64,000 nt of DNA from Amycolatopsis jejuensis (GCF_000717335.1 NZ_JNYZ01000043.1:17147-81146), one strand, 5' to 3'. Counted from the first letter of the stretch, positions 28,290-38,894 are shown. Notes: generated by a model not told the origin, from the letters alone. A program made the numbers and translations.

Positions 28290-29114
28290 GTGCGCTGGTT
28301 CTCCCGCGGCCCGGACCGGTCCGACGAGGTCGTTCCGAGCCCGAACATCTGGTACCACCAGCAGGTTTACGACGTCGAGAACCGCGCGCAGGACACCGAC
28401 GGCGAGATCTGGCGGGTGCTGCGCGAGGAGTGTGGCTGGACCGGTCGCGACGTCCTCGACATCGGCTGCGGTGACGGATACCACTTGCCGGTTTTCGCTC
28501 GTGACGCACGTTCGGTGCTCGGGATCGAACCGCACCCGCCGCTCGCGCGCGATGCCGAGCGGCGGGTGCGGGATCTGGGGAACGTGCGGATTCGCCTCGG
28601 CCGCGCGCAGCTGCTGCCGGTGGACGACGCCAGCGTCGACGTCGTGCACGCGCGCACTGCGTACTTCTTCGGCCCCGGTTGCGAACCCGGGTTGCGGGAG
28701 GCGGAGCGGGTGCTGCGGCCCGGCGGGTCGATCGTGATCGTGGACCTCGACGTGACCAGCGAGCCGTACGGCGGGTGGATGCGCGCAGACCTGCCGCATT
28801 ACGACCCGCCCGCGGTGGAACGGTTTTTCGCCGCGCAAGGATTCGGCTGCCGCCGGGTGCGCACGCGCTGGCGCTTCGCGGACTTCGCCGCGGCGGAATC
28901 AGTGCTGAAGATCGAGTTCAGCGCGAAGGTGGCCCGGCAGGCGATTGCCGACACGCGCCGGCTGAACCCGGAATCGGGCGAGGTGACGCTGCCGGTGGGC
29001 TACCGCGTGCATTGCCGCGTCAAGCCCACCGGCCTCGTCCTGCCCGGTCACTCGGCCGCCTCACCCGACTCTTCGGACTCTTCGGGTTCGTCGACCTCGC
29101 CGAGGATCGAGTAG
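28290..29114 (+). CDS. class I SAM-dependent methyltransferase
   Basis: A 274-aa methyltransferase with the SAM-binding motif DVLDIGCGDGYHLPV (about residues 52-66), the acidic motif II in VLGIEPHPP, and post-motif VLRPGGSIVIVDLD. Ser/Asp-rich C-terminal tail. The start is GTG 28290. Its last 67 bases overlap the 3' end of the convergent PadR gene. The target is unknown. Confidence 0.87.
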   Translation: MRWFSRGPDRSDEVVPSPNIWYHQQVYDVENRAQDTDGEIWRVLREECGWTGRDVLDIGCGDGYHLPVFARDARSVLGIEPHPPLARDAERRVRDLGNVRIRLGRAQLLPVDDASVDVVHARTAYFFGPGCEPGLREAERVLRPGGSIVIVDLDVTSEPYGGWMRADLPHYDPPAVERFFAAQGFGCRRVRTRWRFADFAAAESVLKIEFSAKVARQAIADTRRLNPESGEVTLPVGYRVHCRVKPTGLVLPGHSAASPDSSDSSGSSTSPRIE

Positions 29115-29722
29115 AGCGACCGCCGTGCCTCGTTGAGCACGTCCACCGTGCGGGCCTGCTGGCTCGCACTGCCGGCGCGCATCACCTGCACGACCGCTGC
29201 GGCGAGCGTGGCGCCTGCCTTGCGCAGGTCGTGCTCGACCGGGTCGACGTCGTCGGCGAAGTGCTCCCACGGCGGCGTGCCGGTCTGCTGCTCGGCTGCC
29301 GCGCGGCCCTCGTCGGTGAGCTCGAACAGCTTCTTGCCGTTCTCGTCGCGGCTCACGACCAGGCCTTCGTCGGCCAGCATCTGCAGGGTCGGGTAGATCG
29401 AGCCGGGGCTGGGCTTCCAGAACCCGCCGCTGCGCTCGCCGATCTCGCGGATGATCTCGTAGCCGTGCCGCGGCTGCTCCACCAGCAAGGCGAGGATCGC
29501 CGCCCGCACGTCGCCGCGCCTGCCGCGACGGGGACCGGGTCCGCGGTGTCCGCCCGGACCGTGGCCACGCCGTCCCCGGCCGGGACCGCCCGGGCCGAAG
29601 AACTCGCCGAACTCACGGCCCCACGGACCGAACGCGGATCGTCCGCGCTGTCCGGCTTCGCCGTGCTCGTGGTGACCGGGGAAGGGGTGGCCACCGGGGA
29701 AGGGATGTTGTCGTCGGTTCAT
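29048..29722 (-). CDS. PadR family transcriptional regulator
   Basis: A 224-aa repressor. A His/Gly/Arg/Pro-rich N-terminus (about 70 residues: HPFPGGHPFPGHHEHGE) precedes the winged-helix domain (AILALLVEQPRHGYEIIREI) with the PadR wing SPGSIYPTLQMLADEGLV. The C-terminal helix is for dimerisation. ATG at 29722 is preferred because AAAGGA lies nine bases upstream; a longer frame from 29788 lacks a site and covers the promoter. A CGATATATCG palindrome upstream suggests autoregulation, and the His-rich arm could sense metals. Confidence 0.88.
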   Translation of the reverse strand: MNRRQHPFPGGHPFPGHHEHGEAGQRGRSAFGPWGREFGEFFGPGGPGRGRRGHGPGGHRGPGPRRGRRGDVRAAILALLVEQPRHGYEIIREIGERSGGFWKPSPGSIYPTLQMLADEGLVVSRDENGKKLFELTDEGRAAAEQQTGTPPWEHFADDVDPVEHDLRKAGATLAAAVVQVMRAGSASQQARTVDVLNEARRSLYSILGEVDEPEESEESGEAAE

Positions 29723-29760
29723 GATCTCTGTTCCTTTCTCGAACTGTTGCGACACGTTCA

Positions 29761-29770
29761 CGATATATCG
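29761..29770. promoter_or_regulatory. palindromic operator candidate between padR and the GluRS gene
   Basis: CGATATATCG is a perfect palindrome 38 bases upstream of the PadR start and about 120 bases before the divergent synthetase. AT-rich dyads of this kind are typical PadR sites. It may regulate both genes. Confidence 0.55.
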
Positions 29771-29892
29771 GAAACGGTCGGTTCGCAACCTGCCGGGTCA
29801 GCGCGGGGACCTGGCCGACCGGCGAAGACGGCAGTCGGCGATACTCGTCCCACACGCCGAAACCCCCGACGACCTGGGAGACCTGACCCCCG

Positions 29893-31545
29893 ATGCTGGA
29901 CCGTGCGGTCATCGACGCCCTGTTCCCCACGGATCTGCCCGAACCGGAGCACTGGGAACAGCGCTACCCGGAGCGGCAGCTGCCCGACGGCGCGAAGGTG
30001 ACGCGGTTCGGCCCGTCGCCGACCGGCTTCGTGCACATCGGCGGCATCTACGTGGCGACGATCGACCAGGACGTCGCGCGCCGCTCTGGTGGCCGGTACC
30101 TGGTACGCGTCGAGGACACTGACCAGTCGCGCGAGGTCGAAGGTGCACTGGAGCAGTTCGAACGCGGCTTCGCCTACTTCGGGCTGAAGGCGGACGAGGA
30201 TTCGCTGCGCGGTGGCGACTACGGCCCGTATAGGCAGTCCGAGCGCGAGCAGATCTACCTGACGTACGTACGGCACCTGTTGCGCGAAGGCCGCGCGTAC
30301 ATCGACTTCGCGACGAAGGACGAGCTGGCGTCGATCACTGCGCGACAGCAGGCGACGAAGCTGCCCACTGGGTACTACGGCTCCTGGGCGCTGTGGCGTG
30401 ACGCTGACCCGGCCGACGTACAGGCGAAGCTCGACGCCGGTGAGCCGTGGGTGGTCCGGTTCCGTGCGCCCGACGACACCGGCGCGCGTGTGCGCTTCAC
30501 CGACGCGATCCGCGGCACGATCGAGGCCGAGGCCAACCGCAACGACGTCGTCATCCTCAAGAGCTCCGAGCAGAGCCCGCGGCTGCCCACGTACCACTTC
30601 GCGCACGCGGTCGACGACCACCTGATGCGGGTGAACCTCGTCATCCGCGGCGACGAGTGGATCTCGTCGGTTCCGGTGCACCAGCAGCTCTTCGGTGCGC
30701 TCGGGTTCGAGCCGATCGAGTACGCGCACATCGCGCCGCTGATGAAGCAGGAGGGCGGCAGCAAGCGGAAGCTGTCGAAGCGCAAGGACCCGGAGGCGTC
30801 GGTCGACTTCTACCTCGAGTCCGGCTATCCGGTGCCCGCGGTGCTGTACTACCTGCGCGGCCTCGCGAACGGGCGGCTCGCCGAAATGCCGCTCCCCGAA
30901 GCCCTCGACGCGCCGATCAACCTCGACGAATGCGGGGTCGCGGGTCCGCTCGTGGACCTGGTGAAGCTGGACGACCTCTCCGCGGACCACGTCGCGACGC
31001 TGTCCGGCACGGAAATCCTCGACCTGGTGCTGGAGTGGGCACAGCGGTTCGACCCGGCGCTGCAGGAGGTCCTGGAATCTTCGCGGGAGCTTGCGCTGCG
31101 TGCGCTGGCGGTGGAACGCGACGGCGCGGAGAACCCGCGTAAGGACCTCAAGAAGTGGAGCGATTTCCGTGCGGTCTACGGGTTCTTCTTCCCGCAGCTG
31201 CACCAGCCGGTGACCGGCCCGGAGGACGAGCGGATCGCAGCGCTCGGCGTGCCGTCGGAAGTCGTGCGCGCGGTGGCGTCGGATTTCGTGTCGGCGTACC
31301 GGCAGCTCGACGACGGCCAGGAATGGTTCCAGCAGATCCGCGACGTCGCCGCGAAGCACGGATTTGCCCGTAATGCCAAGGAATACAAGAAGGACCCGGA
31401 GGCGTACCCGGGTTCGATCCGCGAGGCGTCACAGATCATCCGCATCGCGATCACCGGCTCCACCCGCAGCCCGGACCTGCACGCGATCACGGAGGCACTG
31501 GGTGCGGAGGAAACGGTGCGGCGCTTGGACAATCTGGTGGGCTGA
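29893..31545 (+). CDS. gltX: glutamate--tRNA ligase, clostridial-type long form
   Basis: A 550-aa class I aminoacyl-tRNA synthetase. The HIGH motif is in PSPTGFVHIGG (about residue 39) and the KMSKS motif is KLSKRKDPEAS (about 292), preceded by MKQEGGSKR. FRAPDDTG and HVIRG-type motif NLVIRGDEWISS support Glu-tRNA activation. This long form with SKRKDPEA resembles clostridial GluRS more than the usual ~490-aa actinobacterial enzyme with a SKRHGA-like motif. It is probably a second, horizontally gained GluRS or a drug-insensitive paralogue. Its last 105 bp are duplicated downstream. Confidence 0.85.
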   Translation: MLDRAVIDALFPTDLPEPEHWEQRYPERQLPDGAKVTRFGPSPTGFVHIGGIYVATIDQDVARRSGGRYLVRVEDTDQSREVEGALEQFERGFAYFGLKADEDSLRGGDYGPYRQSEREQIYLTYVRHLLREGRAYIDFATKDELASITARQQATKLPTGYYGSWALWRDADPADVQAKLDAGEPWVVRFRAPDDTGARVRFTDAIRGTIEAEANRNDVVILKSSEQSPRLPTYHFAHAVDDHLMRVNLVIRGDEWISSVPVHQQLFGALGFEPIEYAHIAPLMKQEGGSKRKLSKRKDPEASVDFYLESGYPVPAVLYYLRGLANGRLAEMPLPEALDAPINLDECGVAGPLVDLVKLDDLSADHVATLSGTEILDLVLEWAQRFDPALQEVLESSRELALRALAVERDGAENPRKDLKKWSDFRAVYGFFFPQLHQPVTGPEDERIAALGVPSEVVRAVASDFVSAYRQLDDGQEWFQQIRDVAAKHGFARNAKEYKKDPEAYPGSIREASQIIRIAITGSTRSPDLHAITEALGAEETVRRLDNLVG

Positions 31546-31790
31546 GGCAGACGGGGCCGCGCGCCGTACCGGGACCTGCTGGTCAGTGGCCGGTGCCGAC
31601 ACCGGTACTGCAGGGCGGTTTCGCCGCCACCTCCGGGTGGCTGGGTCGGGTCGACGCCGTCAGCGAGGACTGTGTGGCTCGATGCTGCACCGGGCGTGGC
31701 AATGGCAGTGGCCACGCCGGCCGGAACGGCCAGAGCCAGTCCCGGACCAGCGACGGCCAGTGCCGATGCGGCGAACTTGCGAATCCGCAT
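31546..31790 (-). pseudogene. candidate secreted-peptide gene truncated by the gltX 3' duplication
   Basis: From ATG 31790, preceded by AGGAG, a signal peptide MRIRKFAASALAVAGPGLAL opens a frame rich in Ala, Thr and Gly. It leads into GGGGETALQYRCRH and then runs antisense through the GluRS 3' end to a stop at 31176. The secretion-signal start and ribosome site look genuine; the remaining C-terminus looks like shadow sequence. Most likely a small secreted peptide gene whose end was lost in the duplication event. A short real product ending in this gap cannot be excluded. Confidence 0.35.
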
Positions 31791-31857
31791 GAACTCCTGA
31801 ACGACCCGGAAATCGGTGAATGACGCGAAACGTAGCGTAGGAGTGGTTCCGTTCATT

Positions 31858-31962
31858 CGCATCGCGATCACCGGTTCCACCCGCAGCCCGGACCTGCACG
31901 CGATCACGCAGGCACTGGGCGCGGAGGAAACGGTGCGGCGCTTGGACAATCTGGTGCACTGA
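31858..31962 (+). repeat. direct duplicate of the GluRS 3' end
   Basis: This 105-bp stretch matches 31441-31545 nearly base for base, including the stop codon; only scattered changes occur (GGCTCC to GGTTCC, GAGGCA to CAGGCA, GGGCTGA to GCACTGA). The two copies are 417 bp apart in direct orientation and bracket the truncated secreted-peptide frame. The downstream copy encodes an isolated GluRS C-terminal tail without a start. Confidence 0.92.
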
Positions 31963-32007
31963 CCGGAGTGCGGGGCCCGCGTCATCGCGCACGCAGGCCC
32001 CGGACGA

Positions 32008-32226
32008 TCACCGGTACTCCCAGAGCTCCCACGATCCGTTGTGGTTCCGGCACTGGTGCGGTTGCGCCGCGCCTCCGCCGCCGTGGATGTCGATCCATCC
32101 CTGGTGGCAGGCGCCTTCGGAGCCGTAGTAGTGCCCGGTGTAGTACCAGTTCGCCGCTGAAGCGTTCGTCGCGGTGGCTGCGAGGATCCCCAACGCCAGA
32201 AATGCCGTTGTCACGAGCTTTTTCAT
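32008..32226 (-). CDS. small secreted protein with two cysteines
   Basis: A 72-aa protein with a clear Sec signal peptide (MKKLVTTAFLALGILAATAT, cleavage near ASA-ANW). The mature ~46 residues are Tyr/Trp/His/Gly-rich and hold two Cys (GACHQGW and HQCRNHNG) that could form a disulfide. GAGGGGCACC precedes the ATG at 32226. It lies between the GluRS duplication and dgdA and is unrelated to either. Function unknown; could be a secreted peptide or toxin-like factor. Confidence 0.75.
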   Translation of the reverse strand: MKKLVTTAFLALGILAATATNASAANWYYTGHYYGSEGACHQGWIDIHGGGGAAQPHQCRNHNGSWELWEYR

Positions 32227-32339
32227 GGTGCCCCTCTTGTTCGATCGCCAGTTGCGCATCTCACACTGACGCATCGGCGGGGGCGGGCACGGCGCGGCGG
32301 GCCGGTGTCCGTGCCTCGGGGGGTTATCCCTCACCAAGA

Positions 32340-33641
<1,302 letters not shown>

Positions 33642-33689
33642 TCACAGTTTGCGCTTGCTTGTTCGATGCTGTCGCACAACGATGGGGGC

Positions 33690-34592
33690 ATGCTGAACCC
33701 GTGGCGGTTGCGGCTGCTGAGCCGGCTCGACGTGCTGGGCACGGTCCGCGCGGTCGCCAAGGACGTGAACCTCAGCGCGTCCACCGTGTCGCATCAGCTC
33801 GCGGTGCTCGAGACGGAAACGCGCACCCGGCTGCTCGAACGCACGGGACGGCGGGTCCGGCTCACGCCCGCCGGGCAGAAACTGGCGCGCCAGGCCCGCG
33901 CGATCCTCGATCACCTCGACGCGATCGAGGCCGAACTGCGCGGCGACGAACCGGCCGGGCTCGTGCGGATCGGCGCATTCCAGAGCGCGATCCACACGTT
34001 CGTCGTCCCGGCGGTCACCCGGCTCGCGGCCACCTTCCCGCGGCTGGAAACCGAACTGGTGGAACGGGAACCGCACGACAGCGTGCCTGCCCTGCGGGCC
34101 GGTGACAGCGACGTCGTCATCACCACCACCGATTTCTCGGACCTGCCGCTCGGTCCGGACCTCGACATCGTCCGGCTGGCGACCGACCCGATCGTGCTGG
34201 TGACCGCACCCGGCGGCCCGCGCGGCCCGGCAGTGCTCGCGGACTACGCCGCCGAGCCGTGGGCGCTGGACGTCCCGCCGTCGTACATGGCGCATCTGAC
34301 GTTGCGGCTGTGCCGGGAGTCCGGTTTCGAGCCGCGTGTGGTGTGCCGGTTCAGCAACTACTTGATGACGTTGCAGCACGTCGAGGCCGGGTTGTCGATC
34401 GCGTTGCTGCCGGGGCTGGCGGTGGATCAGCGGTACCGGGTCGCGACGCGTCCACTGGCGACGCCGGTCACCCGCACGATCGTGGCGGTCACCCGGCGGG
34501 CTTCGCCGCGGCGAGCTGCGGTGAACGCGGTCCTCGACGCGCTGCGGCAGCCGCCCGCGGTCCCGGCCGGGGTGGAGCTGCACCTCGGCTGA
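33690..34592 (+). CDS. LysR family regulator (DgdR-like)
   Basis: A 300-aa LysR-type regulator. N-terminal winged helix (LRLLSRLDVLGTVRAVAKDVNLSASTVSHQL in pieces) and a substrate-binding domain of about 200 residues. The gene is divergent from dgdA with only 87 bases between starts, so it probably activates or represses the decarboxylase from that region. ATG 33690 follows a GGGGG tract. The effector may be a dialkylglycine. Confidence 0.88.
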   Translation: MLNPWRLRLLSRLDVLGTVRAVAKDVNLSASTVSHQLAVLETETRTRLLERTGRRVRLTPAGQKLARQARAILDHLDAIEAELRGDEPAGLVRIGAFQSAIHTFVVPAVTRLAATFPRLETELVEREPHDSVPALRAGDSDVVITTTDFSDLPLGPDLDIVRLATDPIVLVTAPGGPRGPAVLADYAAEPWALDVPPSYMAHLTLRLCRESGFEPRVVCRFSNYLMTLQHVEAGLSIALLPGLAVDQRYRVATRPLATPVTRTIVAVTRRASPRRAAVNAVLDALRQPPAVPAGVELHLG

Positions 34593-34616
34593 CGCGTGTG
34601 GGACACTTGATCGGTC

Positions 34617-35723
34617 ATGACTGTCCTCCCTCTTGTTTTCGACGCGCCCAAGCGCGGCCTGCCGCCGCGCCATCTCGCCGACCTCACCGTGGCCGAGCGG
34701 GCCGAGGCGGTCGTCGCGCTGGGGGAGAAAGCCTTCCGCGCCAAGCAGTTGTCGAACCACTACTTCTCGCGGCTCACCGTCGACCCGGCGGAGATGACCG
34801 ACATCCCGGCCGCCTCGCGCGAGCGTCTGGTGGCCGACCTGATGCCGCCGCTGCTCACCGAGGTACGCGCGCTGGCCGCGGACGCCGGTGCCACGCGCAA
34901 GACGCTGTGGCGCGCGCACGACGGGACGCTGCTGGAAAGCGTCCTGATGCGGTACCCGGATCGCGCCACGCTGTGCATCTCGAGCCAGGCTGGTTGCGGC
35001 ATGGCGTGCCCGTTCTGCGCAACGGGCCAGGGCGGCCTCGACCGCAACCTGTCGACAGCGGAGATCGTGGACCAGGTCCGCTCGGCAGCCGCGGTGATGC
35101 GCGACGGCGCCATGCCAGGCGGCCCGGGTCGGCTGTCGAACATCGTGTTCATGGGCATGGGCGAACCGCTGGCGAACTACAAGCGGGTGGTGGCGGCGGT
35201 GCGGCGGATCACTGATCCGGTCCCTGGTGGTCTCGGTATTGGGCAGCGTTCGGTGACGGTGTCGACGGTGGGTTTGGCTCCGGCGATTCGTCGGTTGGCG
35301 GATGAGCGGATGCAGGTGCGGCTTGCGGTTTCGTTGCATACGCCGGATGACGAGCTGCGGGATACGTTGGTGCCGGTCAATGAGCGGTGGTCGGTGGATG
35401 AGGTGTTGTCCGCTGCGCGGTATTACGCGGATACGTCGGGTCGGCGGGTTTCGATCGAGTATGCGTTGATCCGGGACATCAACGATCAGCCGTGGCGGGC
35501 GGAGTTGCTGGCTCGCCGGTTGCGGCAGCATCTGGGCCAGTTGGTGCATGTGAATGTGATTCCGTTGAATCCGACGCCGGGTTCGAAGTGGGATGCGTCG
35601 CCGAAGCCGGTGGAGCGGGAGTTCGTGCGGTTGGTGAATGCCGGTGGGGTGGCGTGCACGGTGCGTGATACGCGTGGTCAGGAAATCGCCGCGGCGTGTG
35701 GCCAGCTGGCGGCTGAAGGCTGA
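34617..35723 (+). CDS. rlmN: 23S rRNA (A2503-C2) methyltransferase RlmN, mosaic gene
   Basis: A 368-aa radical-SAM enzyme methylating A2503 of 23S rRNA and A37 of tRNA. The [4Fe-4S] motif is CGMACPFC (about residue 127), followed by GGEP-type [14 protein letters not shown] and a C-terminal acceptor Cys in [12 protein letters not shown]. Codon usage changes inside the gene: codons before about 35220 are C/G-ending, while those after are T/G-rich. The changed half is repeated downstream (38216-41425). The C-terminus may have been replaced by recombination but the frame is intact. Confidence 0.93.
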   Translation: MTVLPLVFDAPKRGLPPRHLADLTVAERAEAVVALGEKAFRAKQLSNHYFSRLTVDPAEMTDIPAASRERLVADLMPPLLTEVRALAADAGATRKTLWRAHDGTLLESVLMRYPDRATLCISSQAGCGMACPFCATGQGGLDRNLSTAEIVDQVRSAAAVMRDGAMPGGPGRLSNIVFMGMGEPLANYKRVVAAVRRITDPVPGGLGIGQRSVTVSTVGLAPAIRRLADERMQVRLAVSLHTPDDELRDTLVPVNERWSVDEVLSAARYYADTSGRRVSIEYALIRDINDQPWRAELLARRLRQHLGQLVHVNVIPLNPTPGSKWDASPKPVEREFVRLVNAGGVACTVRDTRGQEIAAACGQLAAEG

Positions 35724-35756
35724 GTTGTTCGTTTCGATGGTGGAGTGTTTGTCGTG

Positions 35757-36029
35757 ATGTATGCCCCCAGCCTGTTGGAGCCGGCTGGGGAGGAGCTGCG
35801 GCTCGCGGATGTGTGCGGCCGTGGTGCGACCGAGGTGGCTCGCGAGGCGCGTGCACTGCTGGGTGAGCGGTTCAGCACGGTGACGTTCATGTATGTGCTG
35901 ATGCGGGCGTTCGAGGTGGAGTACACGGCAGCACGGGATGCATCGCGGTGGCATGAGTTCCATGGCGGCCCGCGGGCGCTGTCGGATGCTGACCTGGAGA
36001 AGCTGCTCGCTCCCTGGCTTGCCCGCTGA
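35757..36029 (+). CDS. small conserved protein downstream of rlmN (copy 1)
   Basis: A 90-aa protein of no known family: LLEPAGEELRLADV, ARALLGERFSTVTFMYVLMR, AFEVEYTAARDASRWHE and a C-terminal ALSDADLEKLLAPWLAR. It is predicted helical, cytoplasmic. GGAG at 35742 allows GTG 35754 or ATG 35757. A diverged paralogue (41456-41719) follows the second rlmN fragment, so the two genes travel as a unit. Low-GC-third codon use matches the foreign half of rlmN. Confidence 0.7.
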   Translation: MYAPSLLEPAGEELRLADVCGRGATEVAREARALLGERFSTVTFMYVLMRAFEVEYTAARDASRWHEFHGGPRALSDADLEKLLAPWLAR

Positions 36030-36224
36030 CCACTTCGATCAGCTGCCTGCCTCCGAACAAGCTAAGAGTTTCTCGACACGAGCGCGTAGCGGGATCGTCT
36101 TGCCCGGTATCGAGCTTCGGAAGAGCCAGTCGTTGGACGTGTTGCCGTAGGGGCGTTCGAGTACCGGGTCACGCCACCGGCATGCCTGCTCACGCAGCCA
36201 TCCGCCGGGAACGAAGACGAACTT

Positions 36225-37148
36225 GTGTACCTCTTCTGCCGTCGCACGAACGTCGATTCCGTGCTGGCCGCCACAGCTTGGGCGGATGCCGGACTCACGA
36301 TCCGCCGCGAGCGGGTGACCGGTGTCCACCCGCTGGCCGGGCCCGGAGCCGAGATCACCACCGACAACGCCTCCTACACCGCGGACTTGGTCGTCGATGC
36401 ACGCGGCGGTGCGAGTTCGAGAGGTTCCTCCAAGCACATGGACGAATCGTGCGACCTGATCTACACCTCCCGGTTCTACACGTTGACCGGACCTTCTCCC
36501 ACCAGCTTGGAATACGGCTACGGAACCAGTCGCTCGTTCCGCGGGTGGTCGGGACAGGTCTTGCGGCAGGGAACGAGCGATTTCGTGCTGGTCATCGCTC
36601 GCATGATCAGCGAAAAAGCCCCGTTTCGGATCGCTGGCACAGCTGACTTCGACCGGATTCTCTCGAAGATTCCCGGCATAGCCGAGTGGTGTCGGCCGGG
36701 CACATCGATCCCCCTTTCCGACCTGTCCACCCATAGCGGCGCCAGGAATGTGCTGGTAGACACCTCGACGGATCCTGACTATCTCGTTCGCGTCGGCGAC
36801 TCACTCGCGGTGACCGATCCCCAGCTTGGGCAAGGGGCTTCCCTTGCGGCGTGGGAATCCGGCGTGCTGATCGAAGAAATATCCCGCAACAGTCCCGCCG
36901 CCGCAGCCGCGTCATATCGGCGGCAAGTGGAACGGGTCCTGGAAGATCGGGTTCTCCGATCACGGTCGTATTCGAGGTACCGATCCGCCCTCTGGCCTGG
37001 CGACTCGAGCCGGAAACCGGATGATTCGGCCGCGGACGCGCGTGTCGCGGAGCGACTGGACCTGGAGCGAGATGCCAACGAGAACCGCGACTCCTGGTTA
37101 CGCTGGAACAGATCCGTCGCACTGCTGGATCTTGGCGACGACCGGTGA
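36225..37148 (+). CDS. 5'-truncated FAD-dependent oxidoreductase
   Basis: A 307-aa C-terminal piece of a group-A-like flavoprotein. VVDARGG and VGDSLAVTDPQLGQGASLAA (GD motif for FAD ribityl contact) are visible, and CRRTNVDSVL matches the segment that normally follows the lost dinucleotide-binding N-terminus. The same frame is open back to a TAG at 36087, before that unrelated sequence. The GxGxxG Rossmann start is absent, so it is a pseudogene or remnant. The break lies next to the duplicated rlmN block, so recombination likely removed the start. Confidence 0.65.
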   Translation: MYLFCRRTNVDSVLAATAWADAGLTIRRERVTGVHPLAGPGAEITTDNASYTADLVVDARGGASSRGSSKHMDESCDLIYTSRFYTLTGPSPTSLEYGYGTSRSFRGWSGQVLRQGTSDFVLVIARMISEKAPFRIAGTADFDRILSKIPGIAEWCRPGTSIPLSDLSTHSGARNVLVDTSTDPDYLVRVGDSLAVTDPQLGQGASLAAWESGVLIEEISRNSPAAAAASYRRQVERVLEDRVLRSRSYSRYRSALWPGDSSRKPDDSAADARVAERLDLERDANENRDSWLRWNRSVALLDLGDDR

Positions 37149-37188
37149 ACTCGGCGATTGGTGACAACGAAAGCGGCGGGAGTCCACT

Positions 37189-37686
37189 TTGCCCGATCTT
37201 GTAGCACTGGCGATCAAGGACGGCTGGACGTCCGCTCGGCGCGATGACTACCCGGTGACGCTCGAGTACTTCCAGGCTCTCCGTTCCGAACACCCGGAGG
37301 ACCCGCGGACCCAGTACGCGCTCGCTTGCGCGCTGGACTACTCCGGCTTGGAGGCCGGTGCGGCGGAGGAGTACGAGCGGTGTGACTGGTCAGCGCTGCC
37401 GGATGACGATCGTCGCGGCGGGAGGGTGCAGTATGCCAGCACGCTGCGGAACCTGGGCCGGTACAACGAGGCGCTCGCCGTGCTTCGGGCCGTGCGGCAG
37501 GAACACCGCCTGGATGGCGCCGCTGTCGTGTTCACGGCGCTGACTCTGGTCGACCTGGGGAACGCGGCCGCCGGTGTCGCGGAGTTGGCGAACCATCTCC
37601 TGGATGTGTCCGACGACCAGAGGCTGCTGCGCTATGAGTGGGCACTTCGCCGGTACATCGGGGCGATCGGGACATCGCCTTCCTGA
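37189..37686 (+). CDS. tetratricopeptide-repeat protein
   Basis: A 165-aa helical-repeat protein with TPR-type units (DDYPVTLEYFQALRSEHPED; RNLGRYNEALAVLRAVRQEH). Start TTG 37189 follows GGGAG with good spacing. It directly follows the truncated oxidoreductase (40-base gap) and may once have been its operon partner. A scaffold role is implied by the fold; partner unknown. Confidence 0.75.
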   Translation: MPDLVALAIKDGWTSARRDDYPVTLEYFQALRSEHPEDPRTQYALACALDYSGLEAGAAEEYERCDWSALPDDDRRGGRVQYASTLRNLGRYNEALAVLRAVRQEHRLDGAAVVFTALTLVDLGNAAAGVAELANHLLDVSDDQRLLRYEWALRRYIGAIGTSPS

Positions 37687-38215
37687 GGCCGGACCGCGAT
37701 TCCGATCTGCGTCAAACTTTCCTAAGAAGACTGACCGGCGCACAGGGGTCTCGCGCGGTGATGCCGAAGCAAGGGCAGGTCCTGGCCGCGTTCCCGGTGA
37801 TCGGAAGGCAATCGATCTCTGGCGCTGATCATCGCCACTCCGACTGATCGGTTTGGGCAATGAACTGTCAGCGTGCTGGACAGTGTGTCCCCGACGGGCC
37901 AGTTGCGATACATCAACCTGACAACTGGTCGACGAGTAACCTCGGCCAACACGGCTGCAGACCTGACCGCCTAGGTTGCTCACGGTGGCGATACGAGCCC
38001 CTTGAAAGGTTGGGCTTGGTCCAGCGCGGTCTAGGCCTGGCTGTCGTGATCTTGCAATGTCGGTCGACGCCAAGCTAGTGGATGCGTGTGGTGCCAGCAT
38101 CGTCTGCCGGGTTCGCAAGCGCAGGAAACGTGGGGCTCATGTCGAAGGATGAGGAAGCGGAACACGCTGTTGAACCGGCGCGATGCGTATCGCTCGAAGG
38201 TTGTAAAACGGTGGG
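37687..38215. other. 530-base gap, no gene seen
   Basis: No frame with acceptable codon use, motif or ribosome site. The sequence is of lower GC than its flanks and ends where similarity to rlmN resumes (about 38216). It likely represents the decayed edge of the inserted segment. Confidence 0.5.
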
Positions 38216-38742
38216 CATGGGTAAACCGCTGGCGAATTTCCGTCGCGTTATATCGGCGATACATTGTATTGTTGATGCGGCTCCTGCTGAGCTTGGCATT
38301 TCGCACCGTTCGGTGACGGTGTCGACGGTGGGGTTGGCTCCGGCGATCCGGAAGTTGGCGGGCGAGCGGATGCAGGTTCGTTTGGCGGTGTCGTTGCACA
38401 CGCCGGACGACGAGCTGCGCGATACTTTGGTGCCGGTGAACGAGCGGCGGTCGGTGGATGAGGTGCTCTCGGCAGCCCGGTACTACGCGGACACGTCCGG
38501 TCGCCGTGTCTCGATCGAGTATGCGTTGATCCGGGATATCAATGATCAGCCGTGGCGGGCGGAGTTGCTGGCTCGCCGGTTGCGGCAGCATCTGGGGCAG
38601 TTGGTGCATGTGAACGTGATTCCGTTGAATCCGACTCCGGGCAGCAAGTGGGATGCCTCGCCGAAGCCGGTGGAGCGGGAGTTCGTGCGGTTGGTGAATG
38701 CCGGTGGGGTGGCGTGCACGGTGCGTGATACGCGTGGTCAGG

Positions 38743-38831
38743 TGTCGTCTGCCACCAGCATGGGACCACCTGAGCGCTGGTTTGCCATGAGGATGGGACC
38801 ACCTTGATCAGGGTTTTGCCACTGATGGGAC
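38743..38831. repeat. left end of the IS21 element with multiple terminal repeats
   Basis: Three copies of a TGGGACCACC-ending motif occur at about 38750-38770, 38786-38806 and 38817-38833. The first is the outer inverted repeat. Repeated transposase-binding motifs at the ends are a hallmark of IS21. Confidence 0.8.
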
Positions 38832-38894
38832 CACCACCCGGACGTGTCCGTGTGGCGTCCCGACCTCCGGTCGTCTGCCGTTTGTGCTGGTCAG

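Noticed and set aside
29758..31359. 533-codon minus-strand frame opposite the GluRS gene
   Set aside because: Antisense shadow rich in Arg/Val/Leu with no motif; the GluRS gene is unmistakable.
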